From NCBI GenBank assembly GCA_000729835.1, contig JFHB01000056.1:96039-160038 (forward strand): a stretch of DNA of 64,000 bases, in the 5' to 3' direction. Each line of letters starts with the position of its first letter. The first letter of the stretch is position 1. Positions 11,875 to 23,695 of the stretch are shown in pieces. Origin of the DNA: Atkinsonella hypoxylon (Eukaryota > Ascomycota > Sordariomycetes > Hypocreales > Clavicipitaceae). The notes under the pieces are model-generated. The model was not told where the DNA came from. It made no database searches and saw nothing but the letters and a program-made list of their open reading frames with translations. Position numbers and translations under genes: made by a program.

Positions 11875-12704
11875 GTTGGACCCGATATATCGATTTGCTC
11901 GTTTGATTCTTTCCTTGATTCTCTTGGTTTTTTTTTTATTTTTTTTCTATATCGCAAAGCAAGGGCAAGTTCGGAGTCTTGTTCAGAAGATGTGATTCTT
12001 GTTTTCTAAAAAAAGAACGGCCAGTTCATGCACAGTAAAGTATACCCAGCACGGTGCTTTCCTTCTAGTATCTGTTTCTATTTGCCATTCTTATTTACCC
12101 CAAGGCAGGGACGCGACTTGTTTTAATTAAATCGGGTGGGACGAACTAGAGAGCAAGTAGAACAGGCGAATTGCGCAGCAACATAAGACAGTATCGCGTC
12201 ATCCAATAAGACGTAGCTCAGTTTCAAAGTGACGTGGGAAAAATCCACGTAAATCTCAAGTGCCCTAGTCTTCCGCACATTCACCTGCTAGAAGACTGCT
12301 TAGATGCGGTAGTTGTCATATATCACTGGTTGAGTGCAGGGTACGTGCCAACAGCCCAAGCAGCAGACTACAACAGAGCAAAACATACAGTATTCCAACA
12401 AGTCACTCCCAAGACCCCAATAAATCCAAAAAAAAAATAAAAAAATAAAACACCTGAAAGACGAAACGTCAAATATGTATTGATTGATTCGCTTTACTAC
12501 AAGTCATGATTGTGCGCCATATTTACTTACAGACGCAATGAGTCTTCCTATGACAGTATGGTCTATATTCTCAGAAGTTATTTGTTTGATGCAATGTTGT
12601 ATTGTACTTCAATTCTGCTCTCAAATGTAGTCCTTGCCCCAAGATCGAGGTGAAAAAGGTGGATATATGAAAAAGGAAATATTAAACTAGACTTCAAAAG
12701 CTGC
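11875..12704. other. Convergent intergenic region
   Basis: 830 bp lie between the 3' ends of the F-box gene (+) and the DUF8004 gene (-). It contains T-rich tracts after the F-box stop (about 11,928-11,948) and A-rich tracts near 12,428-12,450, consistent with 3' untranslated and polyadenylation regions of the two genes. No gene was recognised. Confidence 0.5.
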
Positions 12705-15700
12705 CTAAAAGAATCGGCTTTTTTTCTTTGCTGCAGTTTTGTCAACGGCTGATTCGCCAAGAATGTCGTCAAACGTCGCTCCCGATGTAGACGCGAGCTT
12801 TGTCGAAGGGGCAGGACTGATTGCTCGCGGCGGCGCCATGCCCGCAAGATTGCCCGCAAGACTACCCATGGACAAACTCCTGAACCCAATAGGGGTACTG
12901 GGTGGACGTGAGCCAATCGGGCTGCCTCTGTCGTGGCTTCCATAGATACTCGGAGAATCCAGCGGCACCGGCTCGAGCCCCATGGCGATGCTGGATCGAG
13001 AGAAATTTCGGGATAGCTGGGCAGGCGACAAGTTGCGAGGACGCAGCGTGGATTGCGCACCGCCTGGGGGAGGCGATGGTGTGCTGGAAGCAGTGACTGA
13101 TGGCGTACCGAGCGACGGCTCTGCTCCGGGGAACATGGGATGTGGTGGTTGCAACGGCGACATAGCTGACTCGTCGGGCAGCGGCGCGTCGGCTCCGTCA
13201 AGGCCTTCCCATTGCTTCGCTGCAAGCCAGCAGTGGCTACGGTGATACGTAGCCTCGACACTGAACATGACGGCATCGGCAGAGAGCTCCACGAGACCAC
13301 CTCCACCAGTGACTTCATACCACATCTTGCGTACTTGTCCATCCTCGATCCAGGGCAGGTTGCCCATGGGGGGTTCGCACAAGAAATATTCTACCCCTTC
13401 GGTGTATTTGACTCCCGGCGCATCCACCACCAACATGGGTAGCGATTGTAGGACGGCGTAGAGAAACAGCCAGTAGCCAATACGTTGGTCCACCAAGTCC
13501 TGTGGCATCTTGCCTCTGCCTTCGCGGATTTCAAATTCCTTGAACTGGTCCAGAAACGGCAGCTCGACTCTGCTCGTGTCGTAGTTATATGCCTTGTTCA
13601 GGATAAGAATCAGTTCATGCTCCTTGATGTTCTTCTCCATTCTGTTCCGGTCTTTGGTCGACATGCTGTCCACTGTCTCATGTATGGCCTTCATAGATGG
13701 CAATTGCGGGAGATCAAATGGAATTGGGGGCAAAACGGGCGGCTTCGACCGGTCAAATTCGGAAAGCATATTTCGGAGCGCAGACATGGTCATTTTGCTC
13801 GGGGCGTCAGAAATGGCGGGCACTTCGTCCATGACTCGGGATGTGAGATTCGTACGATCCACCAGCAAGTCGTACAAGGCGCACATGTCTGAGTACAGCA
13901 CCTTGAGAACAAGTCTATTGAGCCCGCTCTCTGCGAATGGGTTCTTCTTGCTACTGGCTTTGGGAGGCCAGCTTCCGAAGGTTGACTTATAATAGTTCAA
14001 GAGGAAGTGCCGCATCCTGCTGAATGCATTCCGCCACGTCTTGAAACGGACCTGCCTCAGTTCCGGAATCGACGTTGAATTGGCGATGCCAGCAAAAAGG
14101 GATGGGAATTCGAATTGTTCTAGGTGCTCGTTGACATTGTGCCGTCTATTGATCAGGTCCAGATGTGCCCTCTCCAGCCTCTGGCGAGTGAGAGCCGATA
14201 CTTGTTCGTACAGCGGTGATTGAAGATTCATGATGGCGGAGTACTTGCCTGCCGCATGCGCGAATGCTTCATTGTATAGTTCTACACAGCGCATACGCTC
14301 ACCAAGGATAAGCGCTTCGATAGTCTTCTCGCGGCTGTGGCGGCAATCTGATAGACCTAGCTGCTCCGAGTAGAAGCCAAAGCTGAGCTCGACAGCTTCT
14401 CCAAAGTTGCTCCCATCTGGACTGGAGAATCCGAATTCCTGTAGCAGCCCAGCGATTTGGACAAAGGCATGGAAGACGGTGGGCCGAGTCTTGGTGGCTA
14501 CAAGTGGTTGTCCGGTGAGGAAGGCAAAGAGATTCCGTATGGCAATGAGCCTGTCGAGCTCCGCTTGGGCGCCGCCTTCACCAGGAGCGCTCAGGTGGGC
14601 TGACGCAGTGGGTGGAGCGGCGGGAAGATATAGACGAAGGGCATTCGGGTCGTCCTCGTCAGTTGGACCTATGACAGGTGATGTGATCCTGGTAGCATCT
14701 TGCACACTTAAATTATCGCGGCCACCAAAGCTAGTTCTTCGATCCTTTAATGCTTGTGCATCTTGCTCAGCATGAATCAGCTCACTGAAAACATACGACG
14801 TCCCGACCACAAACTCGGGAACTTTGAACGACGGGCCACATCCGGTGCCACATGGGTACAGGTAGACGTAGATATTGCCACTTTCGTTCCAGAGTTCAGG
14901 CACCTAGAATGAAACAAAAAAAAACACAATCAGCGCTTCTCGCTCTTCCAATCTTGGTCCAAGTCTTACAAAAGCAACACACTATACCTTTTCAGCATTC
15001 CTCAGGGGGGCCGTGTTGTATTCTGGCTGAGCATCCTCGGACATGACCCAGGCCTCGCATGTGGCACCTTTATTGTGATCCGCGGAATTGGAGCGAGATC
15101 GTCTCCCACCGGGAAGCCAGCTGCGGCGCAACCTGCCCCTGGTGGGACTCTGGCTTCCGATGTGCAAGGAGGCAGATCGGGCTTTAGGAACTGATTCAGG
15201 TGGAGTCAATTGTGCCTGAGCGGAGTTGGTCCTGCGACCTCTGAGCTCTGGAGCAGGTGACGGTTGGCCGGGCGTGGGCACGATGGGCGCCGCATCTGCA
15301 AGTTTGAGGTGATATACAGAGCTAATGCGTGATCGGGATTTACGTAATTTTGAACTTGTACGAGTATCAGGGTCCGTCTCAGCATCGGCGGCACTGACCC
15401 TTCTCTGTGCAGTCTGGGCATCAGGTCGTTGTTTGGCCAGCACTGCACGCTGCGACTTCGGAGACGGAGGACTGGGGGCGACAATTTCTGGTGGCTGATG
15501 CGAGGAAAAAGAAAAGGAGAATTCGGGTATTGCTGATGCGTCAGTCACGGGAACGGGCGGAGTAGCTCGCCCATGTGCTAGAGCGGCTTCGTCATCCTCT
15601 GCCTGTGAGATGGCGGGAAGATGTCGTTGTAGGCTGTCGAGGTTGATGGGCTTGGACGTCGGACTGCTATCATCGACGTCGCTTTCTGACGCAGCATAAT

Positions 15701-16304
15701 AGGGCGGCGGCGGCGGCGTGGGCGGCGGCGACATGGTGACGCCCATGGATGTCCGCAGGATGATGGGCAGGTTGGGGTGCGAGTCTATGTGCTCAGCAGT
15801 GAGTCCGGGTATAAGGGAAGAGACGCGAGCGTTCCATGGGTTTGGTGTCTGGAAGTGAGGGTGCAGAGGAGAAGTCGGTCGGAATGAGGCCTCGCACTTT
15901 TCTCTGTTCAGAGACGGAAACGGAGCTGAGTAATAAGCGACGTAGTTGCAGCTGGAAGTGGACGTGGAAGTGGACGTGGAAGTGGACGTAGAAGTGGACT
16001 TGATGGATGTGGCTGTGATGTTCGCTATGCCAGGTTTGCCGGACACGGCAGGCATCGGCTCGTGCCCTAGGAGCTCTTGGACCTCGACGACAGGGTTTAC
16101 GAGTTTCTTGCAACGAGGCAAATACAGGCTTCCTCTTTGCCAAGAGGATTTTCTGTGCCTGTGCCGCTTTTTGGGATCGGACGACGAGTTTGCATTTGTA
16201 GTTGCATTTGTAGTTGCATCTGAATTGGATCGGAAAGAGGGAAAGGAGAGAGAAGAAGGGAGTATACTTGCTCGAAAAGACTTACTCGATGTCATATCGG
16301 GCAA
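12705..16304 (-). CDS. Large DUF8004-type fungal protein
   Basis: Exons 16304-14988 and 14903-12705 (84-nt intron, phase 0) give about 1,171 residues. I recognise the fungal domain now called DUF8004; its biochemical role is unknown. Seen: an N-terminal half (about 420 residues) rich in Ser, Pro and Arg, including a (Ser-Thr) run near residue 105 and Pro runs near 200, probably disordered. Then EAWVMSEDAQPEYNTAPL leads into VPELWNESGNIYVYLYP, FKVPEFVVGTSYVF, a long helical region, and the late conserved block KYTEGVEYFLCEPPMGNLPW with VEATYHRSHCW. The last 170 residues are again Ser/Pro-rich. A nearby second ATG at 16295 could be the true start. The protein could be a scaffold or cell-polarity factor, but nothing here shows that. 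Confidence 0.82.
15952..16000. repeat. In-gene 12-mer repeat coding a Ser-Thr run
   Basis: About four copies of GGAAGTGGACGT on the plus strand read as alternating Ser and Thr in the DUF8004 gene on the minus strand. The length is a multiple of three, so copy-number change would keep the frame. Confidence 0.85.
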
Positions 16305-19300
16305 CGTATCATATCATACATATGATGGATGATGACACAGTCCGGCCGGTGGGCAAGTCTATCAATTAATCACACAGCGAGCTCGAAGGATGAAAAAAAA
16401 GAGTCGAGATGCAGAAGTTGGCGAAGGAAGCAAAGTCATTAAAGATTTATCAATGAGAAATTGAAAGTTTGGAAAAGCCAGGAACAGCAAGACTCGACCG
16501 CACAAGCCAGACAGACGGGGCCGCTTGAGACAACAGACAGACAAACGAGATGTGCGTGGGCGTGGGCGTAGATTTGTGGATTGGTGGACACAGGAGGGTT
16601 GGAGCGCGGGATTTCGGAATGCAATGAAACCAGGCTGGAATTAGGAACACACAGTCCAAGGGCAGATGGATGCATTGCGTATGGCTGCGTATGCATGGAG
16701 CTGGACAGCCAGGCCTCAGGACAAAGACACGATACAAATACAAGGCTGGTCGTCACTGGTCACTGGTCACGGTCACCGGCCACTTTGTTGCATTGCCGCT
16801 TTCGCTTCCACCAGACGCTCATTGGCACGGAGTCGAAGTGTTCTGGAGTAGTACAAGACGAGACGACACGAGAAGAGCAGAGGCTGGTGTGCCCACGTGC
16901 CTGGGACGTTTGAGCGAGCCTCGACGACGTGAGAGATGTCAGTGAGGCACGTTGAGTGAGGTTCGGTAGCACGGTCAGGGACGAGATGCCCCATGCCATG
17001 CCATACGCAGCCACATGCAGCCATACGCAGCCATACGCAGGTTCACGGTCCTTGAAATTTTGAATCCAATCTTGGGCTCTAAGGCGAGGGTCCCGGGGCT
17101 TCGCAGAGTGGAGACCCAAAGTGAGAGATGACGTTTGGCCCAGTGACAATGTCAGAAGGGGGGGTTTTGGTCTTGCTTCAGCCTCAATCGCCGGTGGACC
17201 GGACTGGTAGGGAGACACTGTATGAGAAGTTTTGTACCAAACAGTCTGGTATCAATTGATCTCTTACCATAGTAGCAAGATTCAAAACCTCTGTAGCAAA
17301 GATGTCTGGTAGGCATCCAGACAAGCGGTTGCACTTGCCTCTCAAACCTAGAGAGACACGGTGACAGCCGCAGGGACAGCCTACGGAATTCCGCACAGTG
17401 CAGCATCAATGGAACTTCAATGTTCATGCACGTAGATACCAATACCGTACATGTAATATTGATTGTACTGTACCTACATGTAGGCGCCTGCGGCAAACCA
17501 CGCCGATCAAACCAACCGGGGGCCTAATTCTCCGACCCGGCAGGCTGCTGCCAGGGGAAGATTCAGCCGTTAGACTGTTCCCGGGGCCGCCCAACCTCAA
17601 GTCGAGCACTGTGCGAACTCGGTCATCACCATCGACATAAGCCCCCTTTATGAAACAAACATCTTCCACTAGCAGCGAGAAGGAAGGAAGAATCCAGTGT
17701 GCTCCGCACCTTGCCCCTTTTGTTCCTCGCACTGCTCGCACAGTACTTCTGTCTGTCTTTCCTTTTTTTTTTTTTTCTCCTCGTTGGGGTATTCGGCCTG
17801 CAAATCCTAATCTACGATTTCGGCTTTCACCCTGGTCACTTTTAAACTGAGACCTTGCGAAATCCTTGTCTGTCCAGATGACCATCTAGGCAGTTGGGTT
17901 GCATCCGTGCCGTTACGTCAGACGCGATTAAATTGAACTGGAAACGCACTAAAATTTTATATTATCAAAGGTAGCTATACGGAGTATTTGATCATATCAT
18001 TGCCAGCAAACCGGCTTCAGGCGCGACAGTTATCGAAGTTAATCCCAATGTCATGATGCTAGGAACGCAATGTGTCGCCCCCTTGGCCATGTCTATTAAC
18101 GATCGGCATGATCGGTAGGGCACCACAAGGTGAGCGTGCACAAACTTGCATCATCAATAGGGAGTCTCGTTTGACGTACTAAAGAAAAGGAGTACTAACA
18201 AGCTAAGCTAAGTCTTTCCAGTTATGTCTACAATAGTAGAATGTCATGAGTCTATTACCATTTGGAACTGTCAAGTCAGGTCGCTAAGCGGGTACAGCGT
18301 CGAGTCCGTCGAGTCCGTCGTGCGTCGTGCGTCGTGCGTCGTGCGTCACGCATCCCCACGACGACGGAAAAAAAACTTTTTAAATGCCAACAGCCCCGAG
18401 ATCCGTGCCATCTCATTTGTGCCGCCCAACGTCAGCCAAGGAAGCGGCCTGACGGAACTAGATTTTTTTCCGCCGGCACTTGAACACGAGTGCGCACTGA
18501 CAAGTTTCCCCTTGCCAGGAGGTGACGGCCAAGCTTCGGCCAGTCAGGATCCGCCAGCTTTACTATAATGACAGCAACGCAGTGGAACTGACCCGTTGTT
18601 GAATGCTATCATTCATTTCTAGTTTCTCGGAGTCCGTAAAAACAATTCCTCCGTGTAGAATGCCACGAATCCATCAGCAGTCAATCAACTCCACGTCAAT
18701 CCACTATGGGGAGGGTGTACACGAAGTCCCGTGTCATAAATAGATTGAGGCTGAGCAATGATAGCTACGTCCTATCACCCGTCTTGGCAGTACTATTGTG
18801 CACTGGCTATTTTTGTCCTGGGGTGCTGTTCTGGGTTGGGGGATATTTCCTGAATTCGCCCCATTCATTGCATGTCTATAAGTAATTATGCCTATATGTT
18901 ATTACTCTATTGATCACGCTTCGGCACCACAAGACAGTAAATATCCCTTCGGTACGGCCTACTATCCCTATGGGTGTCCAAGACAGCGCTAGGTCACGGG
19001 ACCACCCATCTTCCGATACTGTACAGTGCCTCTAAACAGCCACAATGGCTAGCTCTAAGCGCGTGTAAGTGCAACATATACGATGTACTTCTATATAACC
19101 GGAATTTACCGGTACTTCTATTAGTAACCTAGCTGCCCAACACCCGATACCACCCTACCCTGCACCACATGAGCATGACTAATCAAAGTGACTGCCACAG
19201 CCATAGGGACTCCTCCCCACTATGGCAGAATTCCAGAACCAAGTCCGGCTTCGCTTGGGAGCAGAGGGAATAAAAAAAAAAAAAAACCCTACGGAGCACA

Positions 19301-21320
19301 GCAACTACAGTCCACGTGATGCCAACTTGCCTCTTTCGGACGCCACAGTCGCACAAAAACACCCATCCGGAGCTTCCCATGGATGTGCGACAAAGCCCAG
19401 AAAATACCGGACAATGTTGCGCGATCTGTGCAGGGTGTTTTGTTCTGCGCACATACGCCCTTCTTCCAGCTTGCTCTGGACGGCTCCATGAATCGCGAAG
19501 ACGCCTGGTCTTTGCTGAAGACACAGCCATACTCCACGGAACCTGGATGAACAACAAGTTGGAAGTTGTCATGGGCTTGAAGTTGACCTTTTCCGCACGG
19601 ACTTTTCCTCATCCTCACCTGTTCAAAAGGTCATGCACGCATCTCAAGGTAAAAAGGTCTGCGCTGTACCACCTATGGCTACGCCCGCCCACTAACATGA
19701 ACACAAGACTGGCTCGTTCATATCGGAGGTCGGAAAGCTGAACATTGGAGAACAGCTCCGCATTCCGTCCAGTGTTTACCGTCCAACTCTTTTCCCATCC
19801 CTAGATCGTGTTACCGGGCGTGTGGTTCTTCCAGCAGATTTTGTTCCCTCGTCGGGAAACCTCAAATAGCCAATTGATCTTGATGAACAGGGAGGGGTGC
19901 ACCGGCTTTCGCACTTTGACACCCACCATAGTCGGCTGCCCAGTTAAGGGGGAACAGGGGAAGGTATATGCGCAATTATAATACCATAAGACAGTAAAAT
20001 TAAGCACATTTTTTTTTATGTCAGAAAAAGTCCTTTGCGATTTTTCCATCATGCGGCCGCGAGTTATTGGCTAAGCCCTACCGCTTGCCCCCTCTTTCTG
20101 GCCCCTTGGAACGAGGAATTAATAGACGCGGGAAGCGCCAACGTGCAATGCTAGACTCGATGGGATATAGTGACGAGGCTAGTTCACGGCTATAAGCAAC
20201 CGCGCTGCCTCTTTTACCTACTATCTCCCCACACATTGCCCCTTGTTCCTTGAAGCGCGCTACCACAGGGGGCTCGTGTGGCATTTTGTTCCGTGGTATT
20301 TGTTCGATCGTGACATGTGGTCCGTATATGTGGTCCGTATATCAGGTCGGGCAACTCCCGCCTTGGTGATATTTTCGTACAGCTCCGTTTATTCACTTCC
20401 TTCTTCTTTTCTTCTTCTTGTCTTTCTTTTGCAACGTTGCCCTCTTTCTGTCATGAATGCCCATTTCTCATCTCTCGACAAGAATCACATACACTGGGGC
20501 TAGGAAAAGGCGCCACGACTGACTGTCGATGCCGCTTACTCCTGCGATGTGAAGTTCAGTCTTTGTCTCGACTCATCACAGGACTGCAGCAGAAAGTTCA
20601 CAACTTGATCTCGCCCCCCACTCTCCTCATCGGCCCAGACACAGCCAGAATGCCATTCTGCCTCCCAAGTACCATACCTGGGTCCCTGTAGCCTTTTATG
20701 ACTCCGGAAACGCGGTTTGGAATGTTCATGGCCATGTAGGATATGTCAATCTGCAACCTAGACCTCGCGGTAGCCCTTCTGCCTCCTCTAAGCTCCACGA
20801 AAACGCGAAATTCGTCGGTGTAATGCGCAGGAGACTCCATCAACGATGAGACCAAGAGCTGCAATCATACATCAAAATGACCACCAAGATCAAATCATCG
20901 CATCATGCTGCTGCAGCTTTCATTTTCATCTCGCCGGGATAACAGCTGACTGTGTCGAAATCGCGGGTCCAAGTTATCATGGTCAATTTCGGTGTGGGAC
21001 ACGGGTACCATTGGTCGAACGCAGTGGGTCGGATAGTCCAATCGACCAATCAAGTCCCCATCTCTCACCGAAAATGCGCAATTCGTGATGGTGTAAGTCG
21101 ACGGTCGACGACAGAGCCTCCTCAAACGCCAAATTATAATCTCTCTCGTGACAGGCAGCTTTTCTGAGCCAAACAATCTTACACAGAAATACCTCGGGAT
21201 CAATTGGGCATATTCGCTTTGTTGCCATCTGACAGGAACACCCCCTTCGTGTCCAATTCGTCCTAGAAGGTAGTCAAGGTCCCACTACATCCCTCGTGAC
21301 TTACACGCGGAATATCAAAC
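16305..21320. other. 5-kb intergenic region
   Basis: This separates the divergent DUF8004 (-) and Zn2Cys6 (+) genes. Many short frames exist on both strands, but none shows a recognisable domain or good start context. It contains short repeats (GGTCACTGGTCACTG near 16,745; CAGCCATACG units at 17,010-17,040), a heptamer array at 18,299-18,348, an A-run near 19,270 and T-runs near 17,765 and 20,010. A 13-bp doublet of TGTGGTCCGTATA lies near 20,315-20,340. The long 5' region of the regulator gene is typical for fungal transcription factors. Confidence 0.45.
18299..18348. repeat. Tandem GTCGAGTCC / GTGCGTC array
   Basis: Two GTCGAGTCC units are followed by four GTGCGTC heptamers. It is CpG-rich, unlike the RIP-degraded DNA at the right of the window. 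Confidence 0.8.
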
Positions 21321-23543
21321 ATGGATGCAAGCGGAAGCATGGAGTATTCCCGACTTGGACAAGAAACCCCAAGGTACTCTTCGTCCCCAGTCAGGGATGA
21401 GGAGCTTTTCGATGAGATTTTCGATTGGGGGCTCTACTGCGAGTCCACACGGGAGCTAGAACCTTCCCACTTCCCCGGTGGTCAAGCGCCGCAGCATCTG
21501 TCCAAACTCAAAACCCAGTTCTCTCCCACTTCTCTTGATCTTGACAGACTTGCCATCAATGAACTTGAATCAGACCTATACAGAATGAATACTCATCTGC
21601 GGTCTGATGATGACACAGCTACCTCTGATTTCTCGGGACGTTCCCCTCCCGAACTGATCCAAGGAGGAGGCAGTTCATCTCCCTCAGACCACTCCGGATC
21701 TGTCTTCCTCGACCACACTGAAGAGCGTAACACCCCTGTCGATGTCACTCTTCGGGAATTCCAAGCCCAAGATGATGAATGGACTTATCCACAGACTGAC
21801 CTGACCAAGTCTGGCGGCCGTGGATATTCTCCTCATATCCTCGTCCAAGGAGACTATGCCGGCCTTGACGCAACACAATCAGCTGGAACAAAGCGTCGTC
21901 GCTCGGTCAAAGATGTCGAGAAGAGGCCCAGACACCTTGTTGACCCTGTACAGACGGCAGACGTCCGGAAGAGTGGGGCATGTGTGCCATGTCGAGTAAC
22001 CAAGACCAGGGTAAGACACTATCATGCATCTCTCCACAGGCCAGCTCGTCACTAACCACTTGCTCTTCTCAGTGTCATGAGAGTGGTGTCTGTCCCACGT
22101 GCAGGAAGGCCTTCCCAAACCATTCGCATCTCGTCTGCACTCGCATGACGCCTGCAATGGCATGGCCCGTCATGGCCAAGGTACCTGGTATGTAGCACTG
22201 CGCGCCGATAAGGTGCGGCCACCTGCAAGGGGTCCCGCTAGACTGACATTCTCGGTAGACTTCTGGTCCAGCTTTGCAGCGGAAGAACACTATCTGTGTA
22301 ATGGTCCTCGCTTCTTCACCGGGAGTCCACGAGAGATCGCCATCCTCTTCAGTGGCAGTAAACACTCGCCGTCCTTGTCTGCCACCGTTCAGGCATACAG
22401 ATCCACTAAGAACCAGGAAGATGCTGGCAGCCCAAGAACAGCTGCTTTTCAACGGGAAAAGGTCCCCAGTCACTCCAAGCTGGAGAGATGGGTCGAGAAG
22501 CAGATTGAGCGAGAAAGTGGTCCCGAGTTTAGCCTAGTGTTGCAGAACTTCTTGCGAGTCTACTCCAAGGAGGGCTTGAGGAAGCTCCCCAAGGTATGTA
22601 GCAGCATTTGCCAGCTGTTACCTTTTTTTTTTTTTCCTTTTTGGTACTCGTCGTTTCAGCCCGTTATCAGCACACCAGGCTAACTGAGATACAGCAAGAC
22701 TTGGTGCGATCCGTCCACAAGATGAATTGCTTTTTCCGAATCTGGAAGATGCCTTCCTTCATGTGCATTGACCCTTCCAAAAAGCTGGTGCCTCTTCCAA
22801 TTTCTGTCCAAGCCCAGCTGAGAAGCATCGCCAGAAAGGCTTTAGACCGTGTGGAGCATGACGTCTTGAAGATGTTAGATGATTGCCTCAGCCAGCAAGG
22901 TTCCCCCAAGGCGGATGAGCGCGTTGCCATCTGGGTAAGCATGTGGCAACTCATGCTCATGTACCGCGAGCTTCTGGTTGCATACAAAACCCACCTGGGC
23001 CAGATGATGCAGGATCCTAGCTCCCCTGACGAATTCAGTACGTAATAGGACATTTAGATGGCACGCCGCCTAATCTCCTATAGCTAACTTCTTTCAATAG
23101 TCAGCTACCAAACTCAACAGTACAGACGTTTGATCGACAACTTCTATCCTCTTCTTGCCGTGTTCTATCACTATCAATTTCGAACCAAGAAGAGCATTGA
23201 ATTGTCGTTTGACTGGCTTGACAATATATCGTCGTCATACGTACCTCCCGAGGACAAGAACCAGATCCGCTACTTTGGACAACAGTTGCTGGCTTCGAGA
23301 AGAGATTTGTGTAAGCTTTCTGACACTGGATCATTTATTGCCTTGATCACCAGTCAACTGATACGTTTCACAGACAGTTTCCTGGAGTCTTCAGCTCAGA
23401 CTGATGAGATCGATAACATGCTATGGACGTTTGTTGTAGAGCACGAGCTTAAGAAGCTCAATGCTCGAAAGCGAAACCCTAAAGGGTCTGGTTCCAAGTC
23501 TAAAAAATCGCGACATGATGATGACGAATTGGATGACGAATGA
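21321..23543 (+). CDS. Zn(II)2Cys6 fungal transcription factor
   Basis: Five exons (21321-22010, 22073-22187, 22259-22593, 22695-23037, 23101-23543) with phase-matched GT-AG introns of 62, 71, 101 and 63 nt give about 641 residues. The zinc cluster is formed across intron 1: ACVPCRVTKTR then CHESGVCPTCRKAF, with the sixth Cys in HLVC. The spacing is C-x2-C-x6-C-x5-C-x2-C-x11-C at residues 221-252, with a longer last spacer than the GAL4 class. The first 200 residues are acidic and Ser-rich, a possible activation region, and a basic TKRRRS patch precedes the cluster. The middle contains VHKMNCFFRIWK, typical of this regulator family. The C-terminus is basic, then acidic (KSKKSRHDDDELDDE). Target genes are unknown. 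Its 3' end faces the RTG2-type gene 152 bp away. Confidence 0.9.
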
Positions 23544-23695
23544 TGGGTGATGGCTTCATACAGAGCTGTGTATGCAAGCTATGTATGACAATGACGAAAG
23601 TGATGAAAAAGTGGACTTTTTTTAAAAAAAAAGAAAAAAGGATAAAAGAGCATAACGAAGTGTTCTATGACTGATGAGGATGATTTATTCTTTCA

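Noticed and set aside
12578..13342. 254-codon minus-strand frame
   Set aside because: It overlaps the C-terminal coding part of the DUF8004 gene in another frame; Ser/Pro-rich coding DNA often leaves such shadows.
17424..17885. 153-codon minus-strand frame
   Set aside because: Low-complexity Arg/Gly residues, no start context and no family resemblance.
19183..19741. Overlapping frames of 109-141 codons on both strands
   Set aside because: Both strands are open, neither shows a domain, and they lie in a long promoter region.
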